Assembly (NCBI RefSeq): GCF_002419815.1 | Contig: NZ_DIGV01000025.1 | Location: 1-10,421 of the forward strand | Direction: 5' to 3' | Length of the DNA: 10,421 bases | Source: Brevundimonas sp. UBA5713 | GTDB taxonomy: Bacteria; Pseudomonadota; Alphaproteobacteria; Caulobacterales; Caulobacteraceae | Shown: positions 6,474-10,421 of the stretch, one piece after another | Layout: each line of letters begins with the position of its first letter | Position numbering within the stretch: position 1 is the stretch's first letter | Program-made: the position numbers and the translations under genes | The notes under the pieces: model-generated | The model's input: the letters and a program-made list of their open reading frames with translations, nothing else | Database searches by the model: none | Told to the model about the DNA's origin: nothing

Positions 6474-7043
6474 ATGCGAATTCGTACCGTCCTCACCCTG
6501 TCCGTCGCGACCGTCGCGATGCTGAGCCTTTCGGCCTGTGGCTCTATCCGTCAGGGCATTGGCCTGACCAAGGTGACCCCAGACGAGTTCGTGACCGTCG
6601 CCTCGGCCCCGCTGGTCGTGCCGCCGGAATACGGCCTGACCCCGCCGACGCCGGGCGCACCGCGCCCGCAGGAACTGGCCCCCGAATCGGCAGCTCGCCA
6701 AATCCTGCTGGGCCAACGCCAGGCCGTGACCCGCAGCCCCGGTGAACAGGTTCTGGTCGGCAATGCCGGCGGCGACCGCGCCGACCCTCTGGCCCGCTAT
6801 GTCATCGACGACGAGTTCGGCGATCTGACCCACAAGGAAGAAAGCTGGGCCAACCGTCTGATGTTCTGGCGCAAGAACGATCCGTCGACCCAAGGTGCCA
6901 TTACGGTCCAAGGCACCGACGGTGCCCGCACCATTGACGCCTCGACCGAACATGGCCGCCTGCAGGCCCTGACCGGTGGCCGCGAAGGCATCACCATCGT
7001 ACCGCGCCAAGACAGCCGCCGCTTCAAGCTGCCGGGTCTCTAA
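6474..7043 (+). CDS. bamF: DUF3035 lipoprotein, BamF-type subunit of the outer-membrane beta-barrel assembly machine
   Basis: A 189-residue lipoprotein: signal peptide MRIRTVLTLSVATVAML, lipobox LSAC and lipidated C22. The mature part opens with TPDEFVTVASAPLVVPPEYG (35-54) followed by PPTPGAPRPQE, the hallmark of DUF3035, a family limited to alphaproteobacteria. The family was named BamF after its discovery in the Caulobacter BAM complex, as I recall it; the gene symbol rests on that. The rest is polar and probably partly disordered, with a conserved-looking ESWANRLMFWRKN segment (122-135). It follows lspA by 67 bases and probably shares its transcript, ending at the terminator 27 bases after the stop; lspA-DUF3035 adjacency is familiar from other alphaproteobacteria. 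GGAG at 6458-6461 is 12 nt from the ATG, a long spacing. Confidence 0.82.
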   Translation: MRIRTVLTLSVATVAMLSLSACGSIRQGIGLTKVTPDEFVTVASAPLVVPPEYGLTPPTPGAPRPQELAPESAARQILLGQRQAVTRSPGEQVLVGNAGGDRADPLARYVIDDEFGDLTHKEESWANRLMFWRKNDPSTQGAITVQGTDGARTIDASTEHGRLQALTGGREGITIVPRQDSRRFKLPGL

Positions 7044-7069
7044 GTCCGGTTACGGCAATACAGATTATG

Positions 7070-7107
7070 AAAGGGGCGCGGATCCATCGGACCCGCGCCC
7101 CTTTTCT
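7070..7107 (+). terminator. Intrinsic terminator after the DUF3035 gene
   Basis: AAGGGGCGCGG (7071-7081) pairs with CCGCGCCCCTT (7093-7103), extended inside by TCC with GGA around an ATC loop after one A-C mismatch, and followed by TTTTC. It closes the lspA-DUF3035 unit. Confidence 0.88.
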
Positions 7108-7186
7108 TGTCCGGTGACTGCTGTGGTTGCCCACGGCCCCGATTGCTGATGACAGCGATCCGTCCTAAGGCTGGATACACCCCCAT

Positions 7187-7206
7187 TATATTTGTGCCTA
7201 TCGGAG
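7187..7206 (+). promoter_or_regulatory. Putative -10 box and ribosome binding site for the repeat protein
   Basis: TATATT (7187-7192) differs from the -10 consensus at one position and stands in an otherwise GC-rich context. No good -35 is visible 16-18 bp upstream. CGGAG (7202-7206) sits 5 nt before the ATG at 7212, which decides that start over the in-frame ATGs at 7107 and 7149. Confidence 0.45.
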
Positions 7207-7211
7207 CCCCC

Positions 7212-7565
7212 ATGATCGCCAGCGACACCCGCGCCACCATCGCTGCCATTGCTCTGGCCGACACCCATGGGCGCAGTGTGACGGGCCTGTATGACTATGC
7301 GCAGGCACGCCATCTGAACCTGACCGCCAATGTGACCGGTCAGGCCGTCAATGCCATCGACATGGACCGCAAGACTAAGATGACCGGCACCCTGCCCGAC
7401 ATCTTCGATAACGCCCGCTCCAGCTATATCCATTTGGCGGGCACAGGCGGCAAATACACCGGCTTTGACCACCAGTCGGGCACCCACTTCAATGTCGAGG
7501 TCAGCGGCGAGACCGTGGCCCTGTATGACCACGAAGCGGCCAGTTGGAGCCAGTTCAGCGGCTGA
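7212..7565 (+). CDS. Hypothetical small protein with five ~20-residue [YFI]D repeats
   Basis: A 117-residue protein that I do not recognise. It has no signal peptide or membrane segment, so it is probably cytoplasmic. From residue 20 on it is made of five degenerate repeats centred on a hydrophobic/aromatic-Asp pair: LYDYAQARHLNL (D28), AIDMDRKTKMTG (D50), IFDNARSSYIHL (D66), GFDHQSGTHFNV (D86) and LYDHEAASWSQF (D106), with spacings of 22, 16, 20 and 20 residues. Most repeats begin with a glycine turn (GRSV, GQAV, GKYT, GETV), which suggests a chain of beta hairpins. Tyr/His/Trp at the eighth position could be structural or ligand-binding; this is inference. The start at 7212 has a good CGGAG site and a TATATT box in front. 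Terminators on both sides make it a single-gene unit. Confidence 0.72.
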   Translation: MIASDTRATIAAIALADTHGRSVTGLYDYAQARHLNLTANVTGQAVNAIDMDRKTKMTGTLPDIFDNARSSYIHLAGTGGKYTGFDHQSGTHFNVEVSGETVALYDHEAASWSQFSG

Positions 7566-7591
7566 TCCGCTTCCCCTGCCGCGCCTACGAA

Positions 7592-7621
7592 AAAGCGCCC
7601 CGAATGGCATCGGGGCGCTTT
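7592..7621. terminator. Bidirectional terminator between convergent genes
   Basis: A perfect 12-bp stem, AAAGCGCCCCGA (7592-7603) with TCGGGGCGCTTT (7610-7621), encloses the 6-nt loop ATGGCA. The A run on the left (7590-7594) gives five T on the minus strand; the right side gives TTTCC on the plus strand. It can therefore serve both the repeat protein (plus) and the secreted protein (minus). Confidence 0.85.
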
Positions 7622-7639
7622 CCTTATCGGGGACCGGAC

Positions 7640-8092
7640 CTAACGCTCGGATACGACCAGAGTGGCATCGGCCTCGCGGCCATTGATCACCGCAATCCAG
7701 ATGTCATAGACGCCGCTCTGCGGACGATCGAAGCGGTATTCCGCATCCAGATCGCCAAAGCTGTCGTCATCGCAGTACCAACGGCCATCGGGACCGTTGA
7801 TGACCAGTGCCGTATCGGCCCCCGACACGCTGCGGAAGATCAGCGGCTGGCCACCGGCCGAATAGGTGACGCGGAAGTCCGGCGGCGTACCGACATTGCC
7901 GGTGCAGGCCCCCGGCAGATGCGAGGCATCGTTGGGGCCGCCACCGCGAAAACGGCGCTGCAGCGGTGCGCCATCGTCAAAGCCCGCATCCAGAGAAACC
8001 TGACCAAACACCGGCGATGCCGAAGCATCCTGCGCCATGGCCGGAGCCGCCCCCATCAAGGCCAAGGCGGCGACAAACAGAACAGTCTTCAT
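7640..8092 (-). CDS. Secreted protein with a PPC-like beta-sandwich domain
   Basis: A 150-residue exported protein. The first 20 residues form a signal peptide (MKTVLFVAALALMGAAPAMA, cleaved before QDASAS). The mature chain starts with FGQVSLDAGF, has Cys63 (GACTGNV) and Cys107 (RWYCDDD), which could form a disulfide, and ends with the SGVYDIWIAV and ATLVVSER strands. The order TALVINGPDGRWYCDDD, an acidic loop, then RPQSGVYDIW resembles the PPC (bacterial pre-peptidase C-terminal) fold seen as stand-alone periplasmic proteins in alphaproteobacteria; the DDD at 108-110 might bind calcium. No enzymatic motif is visible. The start at 8092 is supported by GGAG 6 nt upstream; an in-frame ATG at 8140 would bury the signal peptide. 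It lies downstream of ispH on the same strand but 146 bases away, so separate transcription is likely. Confidence 0.75.
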   Translation of the reverse strand: MKTVLFVAALALMGAAPAMAQDASASPVFGQVSLDAGFDDGAPLQRRFRGGGPNDASHLPGACTGNVGTPPDFRVTYSAGGQPLIFRSVSGADTALVINGPDGRWYCDDDSFGDLDAEYRFDRPQSGVYDIWIAVINGREADATLVVSER

Positions 8093-8238
8093 CGAAAGCT
8101 CCAGGGTTGAAGCCGCGACGAAACGCGGCTGCGACAGCAAGACGGCCTGCCCTTTTGGGCTGACCTTGAAATCTGCTGTACCAACCGCCCTGTATGTGGG
8201 GCAGCGCCATGGATATGGGGGGCGGTGCCTCCCTCGTC
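8093..8238 (-). promoter_or_regulatory. Upstream region of the PPC-like gene with a 5' UTR hairpin
   Basis: A 7-bp perfect stem, AGCCGCG (8111-8117) with CGCGGCT (8124-8130), sits just upstream of the ribosome binding site (8099-8102) and could shape translation or mRNA stability. Further up, ACCGCCC (8184-8190) can pair with GGGCGGT (8220-8226) over a long 29-nt loop after the ispH stop; without a T run this is a poor terminator candidate. No clear promoter boxes were found. Confidence 0.35.
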
Positions 8239-9201
8239 CTATTCCTGCAAGACGCGCGGCAGCTTGAACGTAATGGTCTCGCGGGCACCGTCGTCTTCGG
8301 TCAGGGTGACGTCAAAGCGTTGGCGCACGGCCTCGATCAGGCCTTCAACCAGCGGCTCAGGAGCCGAGGCACCGGCGGTGACGCCCAAGGTGTTCACGCC
8401 CTCGAACCACGTCCAGTCCACATCACCCGCATCATCGACCAGACGCGCGGCCTTGGCCCCTGCGGTCAGGGCCACATCGACCAGACGGGCCGAGTTGGAC
8501 GAGTTCTTGGAGCCGACCACCAGCACCAGATCGCATCCCTCGCCCAGCTTCTTGACCGCCTCCTGACGGTTGGTGGTGGCGTAGCAGATGTCTTCCTTGT
8601 GCGGATCGGGCAGTTCGGGGAAGCGTCGCTTCAGCACAGCCAAAATCTCGGCGGTGTCATCGACCGAGAGCGTGGTCTGGGTGGCATAGGCCAGCGGCGC
8701 ATCGCCCGGGCGCTGGAAGTTCTCCGCATCCTCGACCGTTTCCACCAGAGAGATAGCCCCCTCCGGCAGCTGGCCCATGGTGCCCACCACCTCGGGGTGA
8801 CCGGCGTGGCCGATCAGGATGATGTGGCGGTTGTTCCTGAAATTGCGCTCGGCCTCGACGTGGACCTTGGACACCAGCGGACAGGTCGCGTCCAGATAGA
8901 TCATCTGGCGCGACTGGGCCGCCTGCGGCACCGACTTGGGCACGCCGTGGGCCGAAAAGACCACCGGACGGTCATTGGGGCATTCATCCAGCTCTTTGAC
9001 GAACACCGCGCCCAGCCCTTTCAGGCGCTCGACCACATGGCGGTTGTGCACGATTTCGTGGCGCACATAGACGGGGGCCCCGAACTTTTCGATAGCGCGC
9101 TCCACGATCTGGATCGCGCGGTCCACCCCGGCACAAAAACCGCGCGGCGTGGCCATGCGGACAGTCAGAGGACGGCGGGGGGCGAAAGTCTGGGCGTTCA
9201 T
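8239..9201 (-). CDS. ispH: 4-hydroxy-3-methylbut-2-enyl diphosphate reductase
   Basis: A 320-residue iron-sulfur enzyme of the MEP pathway (also called LytB) that reduces HMBPP to isopentenyl and dimethylallyl diphosphate in the cytoplasm. The three [4Fe-4S] cysteines are C23 (PRGFCAGVDRAI), C107 (LDATCPLVSKVH) and C206 (EDICYATTNRQ). Substrate-site residues are present: H52 in EIVHNRH, H85 in SAHGVP, H135 and E137 in GHAGHPEV, the QTTLSVDD segment (175-182), SKNSSNSARL (231-240) and TAGASAPE (275-282). Length is normal. The start at 9201 (MNAQTFAPRR) follows a weak AGG 9 nt upstream; the longer in-frame extension to 9333 is unlike the family. The gene is divergent from the secreted-protein/argS pair, with 212 bases between. 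Confidence 0.97.
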   Translation of the reverse strand: MNAQTFAPRRPLTVRMATPRGFCAGVDRAIQIVERAIEKFGAPVYVRHEIVHNRHVVERLKGLGAVFVKELDECPNDRPVVFSAHGVPKSVPQAAQSRQMIYLDATCPLVSKVHVEAERNFRNNRHIILIGHAGHPEVVGTMGQLPEGAISLVETVEDAENFQRPGDAPLAYATQTTLSVDDTAEILAVLKRRFPELPDPHKEDICYATTNRQEAVKKLGEGCDLVLVVGSKNSSNSARLVDVALTAGAKAARLVDDAGDVDWTWFEGVNTLGVTAGASAPEPLVEGLIEAVRQRFDVTLTEDDGARETITFKLPRVLQE

Positions 9202-9413
9202 GGTGCTAAACCTAGTCGTTCGGCATCCATTTCGCCAGCGGGACCAAGGCCCTATCCACGGTTCACGCGCACCGATGTGGGCCGTCAAACGCATTGCACG
9301 TTTGCCGCGCCTCGCTTTAGCCGCTATCACCACACAGCGTGGGTTTGCGTAACGACCTCTGTAGGGGGTTGTTAGGTGCCCGCCACACCCAATCGACTGC
9401 CGGAAAGATCCTG
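9202..9413. promoter_or_regulatory. Divergent promoter region between ispH and the secreted hypothetical
   Basis: 212 bases holding the 5' ends of both transcripts. A dyad with arms CAAACG (9286-9291) and CGTTTG (9299-9304) lies near the middle, a possible regulator site. GGAAAG at 9402-9407 is the ribosome binding site for the plus-strand gene. I could not assign -35 and -10 boxes with confidence. Confidence 0.35.
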
Positions 9414-10040
9414 ATGCGTCGCGTCCTGACCGCCCTTGCTGCCCTCTCCATCGCCGCTTCGATGATGCCGACCGCCGCTGCGGCTCAGCAGCGCCAGCAA
9501 GGACAACAGTCCGAACAACCGCGTGAACGTCCCATGCGTTTCGCTCCGCTGTCCCGCCGCGCCAACGCCGGTCCGTGCCCTTATGTGAAGATTCTGTACG
9601 ACGCCGCCCGCTATGTCGAACTGGCCGACTACCAGCGTCCGTCCGTTCAGGGCGTGGGCTATACCGGCGAGATCGAGGGCGTCAGCTCGGACTGCACCTA
9701 TCGCGACGAAGATCCGATCCGCGTCGACTTCAACCTGCTGTTCTCGCTGGGCAAGGGTCCCTCGGCTCAGGGTGATGGCCAGACCTACCGCTATTGGGTC
9801 GCCGTGACCGAGCGTAATGCCGCGGTGCTGGACAAGGAATATTTCGACCTGCCGGTTAATTTCGGTGGCTCGGACCGCGCCACCGCCGAGCCCGCCCATA
9901 CCGTGGTCATCCCCCGCGCCGAAGCCACCACCTCAGGCGGCAATTTCGAAATCCTGATCGGCTTCGAAGTGTCGCCGGAACAGGCCGAGTTCAACCGTTC
10001 GGGCAGCCGCTTCCGTCCTCTGGCCGGCCAGACCAACTAA
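9414..10040 (+). CDS. Secreted conserved hypothetical protein
   Basis: A 208-residue exported protein with a classical signal peptide (MRRVLTALAALSIAASMMPT, cleavage expected within the AAAAQQ stretch near residue 24). A Gln-rich linker (25-35) leads into a folded domain: GPCPYVKILYDAARYVE (53-69), GVGYTGEIEGVSSDCTYRD (80-98), DPIRVDFNLLFSLGKGP and TYRYWVAVTERN. Cys55 and Cys94 are the only cysteines and may form a disulfide in the periplasm. The domain resembles a widespread alphaproteobacterial family of unknown function, sometimes annotated as a Tat-signal protein, although no twin-arginine motif beyond the initial RR is visible here. The start at 9414 has GGAAAG 6 nt upstream and places the signal peptide at the N-terminus; the in-frame start at 9339 does not. 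The stop is only 6 bases from argS, so the two are probably cotranscribed. Confidence 0.8.
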   Translation: MRRVLTALAALSIAASMMPTAAAAQQRQQGQQSEQPRERPMRFAPLSRRANAGPCPYVKILYDAARYVELADYQRPSVQGVGYTGEIEGVSSDCTYRDEDPIRVDFNLLFSLGKGPSAQGDGQTYRYWVAVTERNAAVLDKEYFDLPVNFGGSDRATAEPAHTVVIPRAEATTSGGNFEILIGFEVSPEQAEFNRSGSRFRPLAGQTN

Positions 10041-10046
10041 AAGATC

Positions 10047-10421
10047 ATGACTGACCTCAAAACTGTTCTCAGCGAAGCGGTCGCCACCGCCTTCGCCGCC
10101 GAAGGCGTGGACAAGGCACTGGCCCGCGTCACCCCGTCGGACCGCCCCGATCTGGCCGATTTCCAGTCGAACGGCGCGCTAGCCGCGGCCAAGGCTCTGA
10201 AAGCCAATCCGCGCGAGCTGGCCGCCAAGGTCGCCGCGCATCTGGAAGGCCACCCCGCCCTGTCGTCGGTCGAGATCGCAGGTCCGGGCTTCATCAATAT
10301 GAAGCTGTCGGACGCCGCCCTGTCGCAGCGCGCGGGCGAAGTGGCCGCCGACGCCGACAAGGCCGGTGCCGCTGGCGTGGATGCTGCCCGCAAGGTTGTG
10401 ATCGATTACGGCGGCCCGAAC
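10047..10421 (+). CDS. argS: Arginyl-tRNA synthetase, N-terminal part (3' truncated by window edge)
   Basis: The first 125 residues of a class I arginyl-tRNA synthetase, which charges tRNA-Arg in the cytoplasm. The visible part is the ArgRS-specific N-terminal domain that contacts the tRNA D-loop: DRPDLADFQSNGALAAAKAL (32-51), the NPRELAAKVAAHL helix and GPGFINMKLSD (79-89). The window ends at VVIDYGGPN, the strand leading into the HxGH catalytic motif, which lies just beyond. The ATG at 10047 follows the upstream stop by 6 bases with no clear Shine-Dalgarno, consistent with translational coupling to the secreted-protein gene; that coupling is inferred. Confidence 0.95.
   Translation, partial: MTDLKTVLSEAVATAFAAEGVDKALARVTPSDRPDLADFQSNGALAAAKALKANPRELAAKVAAHLEGHPALSSVEIAGPGFINMKLSDAALSQRAGEVAADADKAGAAGVDAARKVVIDYGGPN

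Noticed and set aside
8194..9375. A 393-codon open frame on the plus strand opposite ispH
   Set aside because: It mirrors the IspH reading frame, has no ribosome binding site or recognisable domain, and IspH on the minus strand has all three cluster cysteines.

Overview
The window reads as a chromosomal core-genome stretch from a GC-rich alphaproteobacterium. The order Caulobacterales (Asticcacaulis, Brevundimonas or Caulobacter-like) is my inference, from the style of the IleRS sequence, the ileS-lspA-DUF3035 order and several lineage-type small secreted proteins. I see no rRNA, tRNA, insertion sequence, CRISPR array or phage gene.

Layout from left to right. (1) The 3' end of a DUF6456-type gene (2-295), closed by a GC-rich hairpin. 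(2) A short six-helix CDF-like cation transporter (385-972). (3) An AT-rich promoter with a 26-bp imperfect palindrome, driving an SDR that matches BdcA, the c-di-GMP-binding biofilm-dispersal protein, across its whole 237 residues (1081-1794). (4) Three successive stem-loops (1802-1899) in front of a convergent lipoprotein gene on the minus strand (1931-2479, DUF3828-like). (5) A 366-base divergent intergenic region, then ileS (2846-5803), a GNRA-capped terminator, lspA (5882-6406) and a DUF3035/BamF-type lipoprotein (6474-7043) with its own terminator. (6) A 117-residue protein built of five ~20-residue [YFI]D repeats (7212-7565), convergent with a secreted PPC-like protein (7640-8092, minus) and sharing a bidirectional terminator with it. 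(7) ispH (8239-9201, minus). (8) A divergent pair: a secreted hypothetical (9414-10040), six bases ahead of argS, which runs off the window.

Functionally this is mostly housekeeping: two class I aminoacyl-tRNA synthetases, the last enzyme of the MEP isoprenoid pathway, and the lipoprotein signal peptidase. LspA sits directly upstream of a lipoprotein it should process. The accessory part is the transporter/bdcA pair on the left.

The points most worth a second look are these: the bdcA operator without an adjacent TetR repressor gene; a ~290-bp low-GC patch inside the 3' part of ileS (about 51% GC against about 65% just upstream, both counted by hand); and the five-repeat small protein. I did not find a clearly novel multi-gene system.
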